Of a stretch of DNA of 64,000 bases, positions 34,841-43,918 are shown in pieces. The number at the start of each line of letters is the position of its first letter. Position 1 is the first letter of the stretch. The notes under the pieces were generated by a model. It was not told the DNA's origin. It did no database searches and saw only the letters and a list, made by a program, of their open reading frames with translations. A program made the position numbers and the translations under genes. This stretch comes from Candidatus Kaistia colombiensis (GTDB lineage Bacteria > Pseudomonadota > Alphaproteobacteria > Rhizobiales > Kaistiaceae). Where the stretch lies: assembly GCA_029203105.1 (NCBI GenBank), contig CP119318.1:3858501-3922500 (forward strand). Reading direction: 5' to 3'.

Positions 34841-36007
34841 ATGACAGCCATCCGCGTCGGAATTGCAGGCGCGGGCATCGCCGGCCTGACGACGGCCTTG
34901 TCGCTGGCGCATCGGGGCATCGCCTCGACCGTTTTCGAGCGCGCGCCGGAACTCTCGGAGGTTGGCGCCGGGCTTCAGATCTCTCCCAATGCGGGCCGGA
35001 TTTTCGAAGCTCTCGGCCTCACGGCCGAGCTGGACCGGGCCGCCGTCCTGCCCGAAGCGATCGACCTGCGCTCCGGCCAGACGGGCGAACCCATCGCCAG
35101 CCTGCCGCTTGGTGCAAGCGCCCGACAGGCCTATGGCGCCCCTTATCGGCTGCTGCACCGCGCCGATCTGCAATCGATCCTTCTCGAGGCCGTCCGAAAC
35201 GACAACCGGATCGAACTGAGGCTCGGGGCCGAGGCGAAGACGGTCGCGCAGACGCGCGACGGCGTCACGCTCTCGGTCGACGATGCCGAATTTGCCTTCG
35301 ACGCGATGATCGCCGCGGATGGCGTCCACTCGACGTTGAAGAGCGCTGTCGCAGGGGCCTCGCCGCCCAGGCCGAGCGGCCGCACAGCCTGGCGCACCAC
35401 CATTCCGATCGGCATGGCGCCCCGGGATCTGCCGCATGAGCGGACGACCGTCCTCCTGAGCCGCGACGCCCATGTCGTCATCTACCCGGTGCGCGGCGGC
35501 CGCCTGATCAACGTCATCGTCGTGATCGAGGAAGACTGGGGCGACGACAGCTGGAGCGCCCCCGGCGATCCCGACGTCCTGTGGCAGCGCTTCGATCGCG
35601 ACAGCACCCGCTACATCAGCCGACTGACCGGGCTCGACCTGCAGTGGACGCGCTGGTGCCTGACCGAAGTCGCCGCGAACGGGGCCTGGGTCGACGGACG
35701 GATCGCACTCGTCGGCGATGCCGCGCACGCCATGCTCCCCTTCCTCGCGCAAGGCGCCGCCATGGCGATCGAGGATGCCGACGTTCTGGCGCGCGAACTC
35801 TCCAACGCGCCGGTCGCGGACGCCTTGCAGCGCTACCAGGCGCTGCGCCGCCCACGGGTCAGCCGGATATGGAAGACGGCCCGGCAGGCCGGGCAGATCT
35901 ATCATCTCGGCGGCGCCATGGCCGTCGCCCGCGACCTGACCATCACCGCGATCGGCGGCCGGAAATTGCTCCGCCGCTACGACTGGATCTATGGCTGGCG
36001 ATCGTAA
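34841..36007 (+). CDS. FAD-dependent aromatic-ring monooxygenase (salicylate hydroxylase-like)
   Basis: 388 residues. N-terminal GIAGAGIAGLTTALSLAHRG binds FAD; VIAADGVHSTLKSAV-like DG motif (MIAADGVHS) and ALVGDAAHAMLPFLAQGAAMAIEDADVLA (second FAD motif) are complete, as in UbiH/salicylate 1-hydroxylase group A flavoproteins. Hydroxylates an aromatic acid with NAD(P)H and oxygen; substrate not deducible. Starts 15 bases after the zinc-finger gene, likely cotranscribed. Confidence 0.9.
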   Translation: MTAIRVGIAGAGIAGLTTALSLAHRGIASTVFERAPELSEVGAGLQISPNAGRIFEALGLTAELDRAAVLPEAIDLRSGQTGEPIASLPLGASARQAYGAPYRLLHRADLQSILLEAVRNDNRIELRLGAEAKTVAQTRDGVTLSVDDAEFAFDAMIAADGVHSTLKSAVAGASPPRPSGRTAWRTTIPIGMAPRDLPHERTTVLLSRDAHVVIYPVRGGRLINVIVVIEEDWGDDSWSAPGDPDVLWQRFDRDSTRYISRLTGLDLQWTRWCLTEVAANGAWVDGRIALVGDAAHAMLPFLAQGAAMAIEDADVLARELSNAPVADALQRYQALRRPRVSRIWKTARQAGQIYHLGGAMAVARDLTITAIGGRKLLRRYDWIYGWRS

Positions 36008-36049
36008 CACGATGACGAGGCCGGCTGCCGCGACGCGACGGCAGCGAGC

Positions 36050-37513
36050 CTATTCCGCAGCGGCGCCCACGCGACTCGACGGCGAATAGAGAACGATCCG
36101 GTTCCGCCCCCCGGCCTTCGCCTGATAGAGCGCCGCATCGGCGAGCGGCAGCATCTCGATCACGCCGCCCGCCGGATGGCGCATCCGATGGACGACGCCA
36201 ATCGAGACGCTGATGCGGATGGCGAGCCCGACGCCCGCCGCGACCGACAGTCGTTCGACGGTGTGGCGTAGCCGCTCGGCCATGGCGACGGCGTCATCGC
36301 TGGTGATGTCGGGCAAGGTGATGGCAAACTCCTCGCCGCCAACCCGGCCGAACAGATCCTGGCGCCGAAGTTCGCCGGCGATCGCATCCGTCACCGCGAT
36401 CAGCACCGCGTCGCCGGCGGCGTGGCCATGCTGGTCGTTGACCTGCTTGAAATGATCGATGTCGATCATCAGCACCGCGACGCCGGAAAACAGGTTGGCG
36501 CGCGGCTTGGCGAGCAGGGCCTCGCTCTGCTCGAGATAGGCGCGTCGGGCCAGGATGTCGGTCAGGCCGTCCATTCGGACGGCACGGTCGAGACGCGACA
36601 GAAGCCTCCTTTGCGCCGCCGTGATGGTCGCAACCGTCAGCGGCCCCAGCGCCAGCAAGGTCAGGCCAAGGCGAAACGACGTGCCGCTGTCGAGCAGATC
36701 ATCCGAGGGGAGAAACAGGAAGAGATCAGCCGATTCCGCGGCCAGCATCGCCAGGCTCGACAGCAGAACCAGCAGACTGACCGGGAACCGGGCATAGGTT
36801 AGCGAACACCACAGCAGCGCCGGCACCGGAAACGCAATGGCGCCCGGTCCGCCGATGGCGATCGAACCCACCACCGAGAGACAGAGCGCCACGACAGGCA
36901 TCGTCGTCGCCGCGTCCGGAACGACATTGCCCAGCCGGTCCAGAAAGGCTCGGCCGCCGCGCATGGCCGGCAGAGTCAGCAAGACCGGCAGGATGACGAC
37001 ATAATTGGTGAGTTCGGTAGTGAACCAGAAGGCGAACCCCATCCGGACCCGAAAGCCCGACAACATGGGCGCCAGGACGCAGCCGACCGTCGCGGCCGAG
37101 GCCGCCGCCACGACGCAGATCAGCAGCATCCGCAACACCGAGGACGGGCGCTGCAGGGCACGGTCTTCCGCGTCGAGCCTGCGGAACAGGAGAAAGCCGG
37201 CAGCAACCCCGGCCATGTTCGCACCGGTCAGCCAGAGATTGGCGACAAGGGCGTCGCCGCTGACATAGCCAGCCGCCAGGAACGCCAGCCCGGCAGCCAG
37301 CCAACCGCCAGACCACGCGAGCGGCGGGCGGATGACGAACAGGCCCAGCAGCACGGCGTTGGCGGGCCATAGCGTGGCAAGAAAACCGAGCGGCCGGCTG
37401 AGGATGCCGACCTGGGCAGCGCAGAACACCACCAGCGCCACGACGACGACCCGCCAGATCAAGGACGCGATCGGCCCGGTCGCGCGGAGACGGGGTTCGG
37501 TGCCTTCGTTCAT
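36050..37513 (-). CDS. Diguanylate cyclase with MASE1 membrane sensor
   Basis: 487 residues: an N-terminal MASE1-type membrane domain of about eight helices (to about 300) and a C-terminal GGDEF domain with an intact active site GGEEF (392-396) and an inhibitory I-site RRQD (383-386), spaced five residues before it. So it should make c-di-GMP and be product-inhibited. C-di-GMP would act on PilZ proteins such as the BcsA encoded in this window. ATG at 37513 follows a GGGA. Convergent with the monooxygenase gene. Confidence 0.93.
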   Translation of the reverse strand: MNEGTEPRLRATGPIASLIWRVVVVALVVFCAAQVGILSRPLGFLATLWPANAVLLGLFVIRPPLAWSGGWLAAGLAFLAAGYVSGDALVANLWLTGANMAGVAAGFLLFRRLDAEDRALQRPSSVLRMLLICVVAAASAATVGCVLAPMLSGFRVRMGFAFWFTTELTNYVVILPVLLTLPAMRGGRAFLDRLGNVVPDAATTMPVVALCLSVVGSIAIGGPGAIAFPVPALLWCSLTYARFPVSLLVLLSSLAMLAAESADLFLFLPSDDLLDSGTSFRLGLTLLALGPLTVATITAAQRRLLSRLDRAVRMDGLTDILARRAYLEQSEALLAKPRANLFSGVAVLMIDIDHFKQVNDQHGHAAGDAVLIAVTDAIAGELRRQDLFGRVGGEEFAITLPDITSDDAVAMAERLRHTVERLSVAAGVGLAIRISVSIGVVHRMRHPAGGVIEMLPLADAALYQAKAGGRNRIVLYSPSSRVGAAAE

Positions 37514-37662
37514 CGGTCCCAATTCAATCGATGCGCGCCATCAGACTTCTAGTGCCAGGCGCGGCCGCGTCCCCGAAAGGATCGATCCTACGGCTACCTT
37601 CTTTTCCAATGCCTAACGCAAGCACCTAAATCATACTAGGTTGCAAAATATGCATCAGCACG

Positions 37663-39246
37663 CTATCCGCGCGCCAGATCCGCGATCGCCGGATAGTCCG
37701 TCTTGCCGGTCGCCAGCATCGGCAGCGCCCCGACCGTGACGATCCGCTTCGGCACCATGATCTCCGGCACACCATGCGCCTTGGCCGAGGCGATGAGTTC
37801 GTTGCGGTCGGCCTCGACCCGGTCGGTGACGAGCACGATCTGCTCGCCCTTGCGCTCGTCCGGCACCGAGACGGCGGCATGGATGTTGTCCGGCCAGACC
37901 TGCGCCGCATAGGCCTCGACGGCGGCCAGCGAGATCATCTCGCCGCCGATCTTGGCGAAGCGCTTGGCGCGGCCGCGAATGGTGATGTAGCCCTCGGCGT
38001 CGAGGGTGACGATATCGCCGGTATCGTGCCAGCCGTCCGGCGTCCGTTCGAGCACGCCGGGCGCGCTGTCGCGCATGTAGCCGAGCATGACATTCGGCCC
38101 CTGGATCCAGAAGCGCCCGCCCTCGTCGAGGCCCGGCACCGGCTCGATCCGATAGGACATGCCGGGCAGCAACCGGCCGACGGTGCCATCGCGATGATAG
38201 AGCGGCGTATTGGCCGAAACCACGGGAGCCGCCTCGGTGGCGCCATAGCCCTCGAACAACTCGATGCCGAACCGATCGCGCCAGAGCGTGCGTGTCGCCG
38301 GTTTGATCCGCTCAGCGCCAAGCACGACCAGCCGCAGCTTGCCGAAATTCTCGGGCTCCGCCATGCGCGCCCAACCGGCAGCGAATGTGTCCGTACCGAT
38401 CAGGATGGTGGAACCGCTGTCGCCGACCAGCGCCGGGATCTGCTTGTAGTGCAGCGGCGTCGGATAGAAGAACACGCGCATGCCGATGGCGAACGGCGCG
38501 ATCAGGCCGACCGTCATGCCGAAGGAATGGAACACCGGCAGCGGATTGAACAGCGAGTCGTCCGACTTGAGTTCCAGCGTCCGGAGGAACTGCTCGACAT
38601 TGGCGAGCACGTTGGCATGCGTCAGCGCCACGCCCTTCGGCACGCCCTCGGAGCCCGAGGTGAAGAGCAGGACGGCGACATCGTCCGGCTTGGTGCCGGA
38701 GAGCGCATGCAGCGGCCGCGCGAACCAGGACGAGACGACGCCGCGCAGCTTGTCGAATTTACTGACGGTCTTGCCGATATCCTCCAGCCAGAGGATCTCG
38801 ACATGCGCCTCGAGCGCCGCGACCAGTTCCTCGAGCTTGCCCTCGGCGATGAAACGGCGCGACGAGATCACATGCCGGATGTCGGCCGCCTTGCAGGCGA
38901 CGAGCAGGTTCTTCGGGCCGGCGCTGAAATTGAGCATGGCCGGCACGCGGCCGAACGCCACCAGGCCGAAGAAGGCCGGGGCCACGGCGGCGACGTTCGG
39001 CAGCAACATGCCGACCCGCTCGCCGCGCCGGGTCTTCGCGGCGAAGACTTGGCCGAGCACCCGCGCGCCGATGACGACGCGATCGAAGGTCATCGGTTTG
39101 CGCTGGTTGTCCTCGATCACCTCGCGCTTGCCGCCGAAGCGGGCGCGGGAATCGAGCAGCATGCCGAACAGCGTCTTTCGCCAGCGCCTCGAATCGAGCG
39201 GGATCGCCTGCGTGGCAGGGCTGGGAATGGCGGTCGGCATATCCAT
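37663..39246 (-). CDS. AMP-dependent acyl-CoA/acyl-ACP synthetase (Aas C-terminal type)
   Basis: 527 residues of the adenylate-forming superfamily: LLFTSGSEGVPKGV (P-loop), VFHSFGMTVGLI, GYGATEAAPVV, DGWHDTGDIV and the C-terminal GRAKRFAKIGGEMISL and ATGKTDY Lys. Resembles the ligase half of 2-acylglycerophosphoethanolamine acyltransferase/acyl-ACP synthetase, without the acyltransferase half. Probably activates fatty acids for membrane lipid recycling (inference). Divergent from a PadR-type regulator. Confidence 0.88.
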   Translation of the reverse strand: MDMPTAIPSPATQAIPLDSRRWRKTLFGMLLDSRARFGGKREVIEDNQRKPMTFDRVVIGARVLGQVFAAKTRRGERVGMLLPNVAAVAPAFFGLVAFGRVPAMLNFSAGPKNLLVACKAADIRHVISSRRFIAEGKLEELVAALEAHVEILWLEDIGKTVSKFDKLRGVVSSWFARPLHALSGTKPDDVAVLLFTSGSEGVPKGVALTHANVLANVEQFLRTLELKSDDSLFNPLPVFHSFGMTVGLIAPFAIGMRVFFYPTPLHYKQIPALVGDSGSTILIGTDTFAAGWARMAEPENFGKLRLVVLGAERIKPATRTLWRDRFGIELFEGYGATEAAPVVSANTPLYHRDGTVGRLLPGMSYRIEPVPGLDEGGRFWIQGPNVMLGYMRDSAPGVLERTPDGWHDTGDIVTLDAEGYITIRGRAKRFAKIGGEMISLAAVEAYAAQVWPDNIHAAVSVPDERKGEQIVLVTDRVEADRNELIASAKAHGVPEIMVPKRIVTVGALPMLATGKTDYPAIADLARG

Positions 39247-39367
39247 CGGCGCTGGTTCGCTCTGCTACGGGGTCTGTATGGCCGCGCATCATCGGAACGG
39301 CGCGTCAACATATAATGACGACGACCACAGAAGCGAGATCCGCGCGCGCCTGAACGATCGCGACATG

Positions 39368-39432
39368 TCGTAAGATATATCTTGACGGGCGACGATGCCC
39401 AATCTAAGCGCTACCATATCTTACGATATATC
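39368..39432. promoter_or_regulatory. Inverted PadR-type operator pair
   Basis: TCGTAAGATAT occurs at 39368-39378 on the plus strand and again inverted at 39416-39426, each inside an AT-rich near-palindrome (AAGATATATCTT at 39372; ATATCTTACGATATATC at 39416). The second abuts the PadR ribosome site. Likely autoregulatory sites also controlling the divergent synthetase gene. Confidence 0.7.
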
Positions 39433-39441
39433 GGAACGAAC

Positions 39442-40131
39442 GTGCCCCACCCCCCTTCCCCGAAAGGACCGGACCTCGCCGCCCCGAGCGACGGTCGCGC
39501 CCAGCTCTCGATGGCGCGCCGGGGCGACAGCCCCGAACTGCCGGGATCCGGCCGCGCCCCCATGGGCGGCCGGGGCGGAGATGGATTTCGGGTCGGCCGC
39601 ATGGTCGCCGATGGCGACCTCCGTCTTGTCGTGCTTTCGCTGCTCGCCGAAACACCGCGCCATGGCTACGACATCATCAAGGCGATCGAGGAACTGACCA
39701 GCGGCAGCTACAGCCCGAGCCCCGGCGTCATCTATCCGACGCTCAACTTCCTCGAGGAGGCCGGACATGCGACGGCCTGCAGCCAGGGCAACAAGAAGGT
39801 CTATTCGATTTCTGCCGCCGGCTCGACGCACTTGGCCGAGAGCCGCGCCACGGTCGATGCGATCCTCGATCATCTCGACCGGATCGGCCGCCGGATCGCC
39901 CAGGCGCGCGAATGGTTCGGCCGTGGCGAGGCAACCGCCCGGGACGACCGGCCGGACCGCGACATTCCCGGCGTGATTCCGGAGATGAACGATGCGCGCC
40001 GCGCGCTCAAGGCCGCCCTGGCGTCGAAGATCGGCAGCCCCTCGATCGAACAGCATCGCGTCGTCGAGATCCTGCTGCGCGCCGTCGCCGAAATCCGGGC
40101 GGAGCAAACCGAAGACGGCATCGACATCTGA
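39442..40131 (+). CDS. PadR-family transcriptional regulator
   Basis: 229 residues from a GTG at 39442 with GGAA upstream. A Pro/Gly/Arg-rich N-terminus of about 50 residues leads to the PadR winged helix (LRLVVLSLLAETPRHGYDIIKAIEELTSGSYSPSPGVIYPTLNFLEEAG) and a C-terminal helical dimerisation part. PadR proteins repress genes, often for detoxification or membrane functions, at palindromes like those just upstream. Divergent from the acyl-CoA synthetase gene. A later start at 39511 is possible. Confidence 0.85.
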   Translation: MPHPPSPKGPDLAAPSDGRAQLSMARRGDSPELPGSGRAPMGGRGGDGFRVGRMVADGDLRLVVLSLLAETPRHGYDIIKAIEELTSGSYSPSPGVIYPTLNFLEEAGHATACSQGNKKVYSISAAGSTHLAESRATVDAILDHLDRIGRRIAQAREWFGRGEATARDDRPDRDIPGVIPEMNDARRALKAALASKIGSPSIEQHRVVEILLRAVAEIRAEQTEDGIDI

Positions 40132-40371
40132 GGCCCGGCGCCGCCAAGCCCTGTCTAGCCGACACACCGAGCGGGGCCGGGTGCCAGCACGATAGGGCGG
40201 ACCGGCCTCGGGATATACTTCAAAAGTCGTTCTACCTTCCAATAGACAAGCGCTTGCCGCAACAGGATAATCGCCGCCAGCAAGTCACGTGAAGAAGGAA
40301 GTTTCGCTGGACTGCATCACCAGCCGGCCATAACCTCTGATTGAGGTAGATTCCAGCGGGGGGGGGAGGAC

Positions 40372-41319
40372 ATGCCGGTGCAGCTACGGTCAAATGTGGC
40401 CAAAGCTTTCGTCGCGGTCGGCATTGTCATGGCGCTTCCATCCGCGGCGGCGGCGACCGAAGCCGCCATGGGCCGGTATACGCCGGGCCTGTTCGTCATG
40501 CCGGGCGTCGGCATCGTGCCCCCCATTCCGGGCGTCTACTGGCAGAGCTCGAGCTTTGCCTATTTCGGCTCTGCCGGCAAAGACCTCGGGATCCCGATCG
40601 GCGGCACCACGCATTTCGGCCTTTCCGGCGACATCATCGCCACCTCCATGACCGGGCTCTGGGTGCCGGACATCCAACTCGGCAACAACCTGACGCTTGC
40701 GATCAGCGGCACGCTTCCGGTCGGCTACATGTCGGCCAAGGCGTCGCTCGGTCGCTTCGATGCGTCCGACCATGCCGCCGGCCTCGGCGATATCATGATC
40801 GCGCCGACGATCGGCTGGCATCAGGGAGCCGATTTCGTTTCCGCATCGGTCCGGATCTACGCACCAACGGGCTGGTATGAGAAGGATCACCTTTCCAATA
40901 TCGGCCTGAACTATTGGACGTTCTCGCCGACGCTTGGCTACACGCACCTCGACCCGACGCTTGGTCTCGACTTCTCCGTGCTTGCCGGCCTCGACATCAA
41001 CACCGAAAACCCGGCGACGAACTATACCAGCGGCTTGATGGCCCATATCGACGCGTCGCTGAGCAAGAAGTTCGAGAACAATTTCGGCATCGGCGTCTTC
41101 GCATCGGCGCTGGTGCAGGTAACCAAGGACACGGGCGGCCTCGCCGCCGAGCTCGACGGGTTCGAGGGACGTTCCTACGCCATCGGTCCGATGCTGACCT
41201 ATGTCGGTGGGTCGAAGGAGAGCCCGGTCAATTTCAGCCTCAACTGGGCGCCGGAATTCGGCGTCAAGAACCGGCTGGAGGGCAACGCGGTCTATTTCAA
41301 CGTCTCGGGCGCGTTCTAG
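40372..41319 (+). CDS. Outer-membrane MetA-pathway/SphA-like transporter protein
   Basis: 315 residues: signal peptide (GIVMALPSAAAAT), then an amphipathic beta-rich protein with GxxGDIMIAPTIGWH and LGYTHLDPTLGLDFS segments and a terminal aromatic residue (VSGAF), typical of the phenol-degradation MetA-pathway/SphA family of outer-membrane barrels. Probably a channel for a small aromatic or other organic compound. A run of eight G and GGAGG precedes the ATG. First gene of the unit ending at 45375, with DUF1254 proteins next, an arrangement often found for this family. Confidence 0.85.
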   Translation: MPVQLRSNVAKAFVAVGIVMALPSAAAATEAAMGRYTPGLFVMPGVGIVPPIPGVYWQSSSFAYFGSAGKDLGIPIGGTTHFGLSGDIIATSMTGLWVPDIQLGNNLTLAISGTLPVGYMSAKASLGRFDASDHAAGLGDIMIAPTIGWHQGADFVSASVRIYAPTGWYEKDHLSNIGLNYWTFSPTLGYTHLDPTLGLDFSVLAGLDINTENPATNYTSGLMAHIDASLSKKFENNFGIGVFASALVQVTKDTGGLAAELDGFEGRSYAIGPMLTYVGGSKESPVNFSLNWAPEFGVKNRLEGNAVYFNVSGAF

Positions 41320-41363
41320 GGGCCTCCTCACCGAAGCGAGCCAGCCGGCGCCAGGGAGCTTCA

Positions 41364-42428
41364 ATGCCACGGACGAAATCGACCACTTCCACGCTCGGGT
41401 TGATGGCGGGAGCCATGCTGGCCTTCGCCGCAGCCCCTGTGCGTCAGCAAGATCGTCAAGATAGACAAGCAGCCCGTCAGTCTCGGCGTCATGGGGCGCT
41501 ACTACGCCGTCGCGCCGCGGTCCGCGACCTGCCGGTGCAGGGCGACGTCGCCGGCGCCATGGACGCGCTGCGCAAGATCAAGATCTACCCGCTTTCGGAA
41601 GCCGCCAATCCCACTTTGATGACCTTTGTCGACACTACCGATGTCGCGCTCGACAGCACGTCGCTGAAGTGGGAGGACAACCTCCAGTTCTGGCAGAAGC
41701 TCTCCGAAATCGTCGAGGCCGAACCGCTGCTCCCGCAGTTCCTGCCGATGTACGGGCTGCTCTCGGCGCTCGGCATAGAGAAGGGCAAGCCCTTCGCGCC
41801 GGACGCGCGCATGCAGGACATCCTCGGGCGCGCCGCCAAGGCCGGGCGCGACCAGATACTGGTTTCCGCCTTCGACAGCGACCGCCCGGACCGGCTGGCC
41901 TGGCCGGATCGCAACTGGGAATGGGTCGGCCTCGTGCCCGGCAGCGCGCAGTTCGAAATACCGGCCGGCATCGATCTGGAAGCGCGCGACCGCTGGTTCG
42001 CCCAGGCCATCGTCACCTCGCCGGCGATGTTCCGCCGCACAGCCGGCGCCGGCTCGCTCTACTGGCTCGGCCTTCGCGACAAGTCCGGCGCCTATCTCGA
42101 CGGCGGCAAGACCTACCGGCTGACCGTGCCGCTGCCGGTGCCAGACAAGCTGTTCTGGTCCGTCACCGTCTATGACGCCGCGACGCGTTCCGAAGTCCAG
42201 ACCGGCCAGGACAGGGCGGCGCTGCGCTCGCTGGTCGAACTCAAGGATCTGCCTAGTACGGGCAGCGTCGACCTCTATTTCGGACCCAAGGCGCCGAAGG
42301 GCCAGGATGCGCGTTGGATCCAGACCGTGCCGGGACGCGGCTGGTTCGCCTACATGCGCATCTACGGCCCCGACCAGCCTGCCTTCGACGGCAGCTGGAA
42401 GCCGGCGGATTTCGTGGAGGTGAAGTGA
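41364..42428 (+). CDS. DUF1254/DUF1214 protein lacking most of the N-terminal domain (probably degenerate)
   Basis: 354-codon frame: signal peptide (LGLMAGAMLAFAAAP), then about 40 Arg/Gln-rich residues unlike the family, then the end of DUF1254 (GDVAGAMDALRKIKIYPLSEAANP) and a complete DUF1214 (WFAQAIVTSPAMFRRTAGAGSLYW, GKTYRLTVPLPVPDKLFWSVTVYDA, VDLYFGPKAPKGQDARWIQTVPGRGWFAYMRIYGP). The neighbour has 468 residues, so about 110 residues are missing. Between 41437 and 41520 a +1 frame reads VSKIVKIDKQPVSLGVMGRYY, which looks more like real protein, suggesting deletion and frame changes. Perhaps non-functional. Confidence 0.65.
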   Translation: MPRTKSTTSTLGLMAGAMLAFAAAPVRQQDRQDRQAARQSRRHGALLRRRAAVRDLPVQGDVAGAMDALRKIKIYPLSEAANPTLMTFVDTTDVALDSTSLKWEDNLQFWQKLSEIVEAEPLLPQFLPMYGLLSALGIEKGKPFAPDARMQDILGRAAKAGRDQILVSAFDSDRPDRLAWPDRNWEWVGLVPGSAQFEIPAGIDLEARDRWFAQAIVTSPAMFRRTAGAGSLYWLGLRDKSGAYLDGGKTYRLTVPLPVPDKLFWSVTVYDAATRSEVQTGQDRAALRSLVELKDLPSTGSVDLYFGPKAPKGQDARWIQTVPGRGWFAYMRIYGPDQPAFDGSWKPADFVEVK

Positions 42429-42429
42429 G

Positions 42430-43836
42430 ATGGGGCGCCCTCTCCTCTCCCTCGTTTTTCTCGCTGCCTTCCTCGCCGGCACGAGCCCGGGGCGCGGTCA
42501 GTCGCACGATGGCGACGCCCGGCGCATGGCGGAGCGCAGGGCCGTCGAAGCCGTGATCTGGGGCATGCCGGCGGTCAACGCCGACCTGATGCTCCAGGCG
42601 ATGCTGACGAAGACCGCCGCGAAGCAGAACGACATCGTGTTCTGGTCGCGTCCGGCGGACTGGAAGAACCAGACGCTGACTCCGAACCCGGACTCGATCT
42701 ACTTCATGTCGTTCTGGAACGTGAAGGACGGCCCGATCGTGATCGAGGTCCCTCCGGCCATCGGCGGCTCGATCGCCGGCAACATCGTCAATGCCTGGCA
42801 GATGCCGCTCGAGGATGCCGGACCGGAGGGCGCCGACGTCGGCAAGGGGGGCAAGTACCTCATCCTCCCGCCCGACTACCAAGGACCGGTCCCGGACGGC
42901 TATTTCGCGCTGCCGTCCGACACGTTCACGGGCTTTGCGCTGCTGCGTTCCAACCTGAAGAGCCATGCGGAGGCGGACATCGCCAAGTCCGTCGCCTATG
43001 GCAAGCAGATCCAGGTCTATCCGCTGGCGAAGGCGGGCAATCCGCCGCCGACCCATTTCGCCGACGCCTCGGGCACCCTGTTCGACGCCACCATCCGCTA
43101 TGACGCGAGTTTCTTCCGCAATCTCGACCGCGTCGTCCAGACCGAGCCCTGGCTGGCGCGGGACCGCGCCATGATCGACCAACTGCGCACGCTCGGCATC
43201 GAGAAGGGCAAGGCCTATGCGCCCGACGCCGCGACCGAGGCGGCGCTCAATGCCGGGGCGCGCGAGGCCCAGGCCTGGCTGTCGGCGCAATACGATGCCG
43301 GCTTCCCGGTGATGAACGAAGGCATAAGCTGGTTCCCTGCCGCGCGCGCCGACGTGGTGAAGGCGGTCCAGAACGGCTATGCCGACCCGGACCTCTATCC
43401 GGTCGATGCACGGGGCGTGACCTATACGCTCGGCTTCACCGGCATCAAGCGCATCGGCACGGCGCAGTTCTATCTGATGGCCAACAAGGACAAGGACGGC
43501 AACGCCTTCGACGGCGCCGCCACCTATCGCCTGACCGTGCCGCCGCACGCCCCGGTCAAGCAATACTGGTCCGTCACCGTCTACGACCGCGCCACCCACG
43601 CGCTGGTTCGCGATCTCGACCGCGCCAGCGTTGCGTCGATCGGCAAGGGCGTGGCGACGAACGCCGACGGCTCGGTCGACATCTATTTCGGGCCCAAGGC
43701 ACCGGAGGGTAAGGAAGCCAACTGGGTGCCGACCGATCCGAAGGGCGCGTTCGAGCTGCTGTTCCGCCTGTACGGACCGGAAAAGCCGCTGTTCGACAAG
43801 AGCTGGAAGCTGCCCGACGTTGTGAAGCTGAAGTGA
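42430..43836 (+). CDS. DUF1254/DUF1214 domain-containing secreted protein
   Basis: 468 residues: signal peptide, DUF1254 (about 35-170, with TPNPDSIYFMSFWNV and GYFALPSDTFTGFALLRSN) and DUF1214 (about 330-460, with GAATYRLTVPPHAPVKQYWSVTVYDRATHALV and FELLFRLYGPEKPLFDKSWKLPD). Starts 2 bases after the previous stop. The domains are widespread and of unknown biochemical function. Intact, so it can serve as the reference for the degenerate copies on both sides. Confidence 0.9.
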   Translation: MGRPLLSLVFLAAFLAGTSPGRGQSHDGDARRMAERRAVEAVIWGMPAVNADLMLQAMLTKTAAKQNDIVFWSRPADWKNQTLTPNPDSIYFMSFWNVKDGPIVIEVPPAIGGSIAGNIVNAWQMPLEDAGPEGADVGKGGKYLILPPDYQGPVPDGYFALPSDTFTGFALLRSNLKSHAEADIAKSVAYGKQIQVYPLAKAGNPPPTHFADASGTLFDATIRYDASFFRNLDRVVQTEPWLARDRAMIDQLRTLGIEKGKAYAPDAATEAALNAGAREAQAWLSAQYDAGFPVMNEGISWFPAARADVVKAVQNGYADPDLYPVDARGVTYTLGFTGIKRIGTAQFYLMANKDKDGNAFDGAATYRLTVPPHAPVKQYWSVTVYDRATHALVRDLDRASVASIGKGVATNADGSVDIYFGPKAPEGKEANWVPTDPKGAFELLFRLYGPEKPLFDKSWKLPDVVKLK

Positions 43837-43918
43837 ATTGGGCCGGCGCCGGAGCGGCTCTGTTCCGGAAGGCCAGGCGTCTCGATTTGTTGTCCTACTT
43901 CGCGTGAGGTCGCCAACG

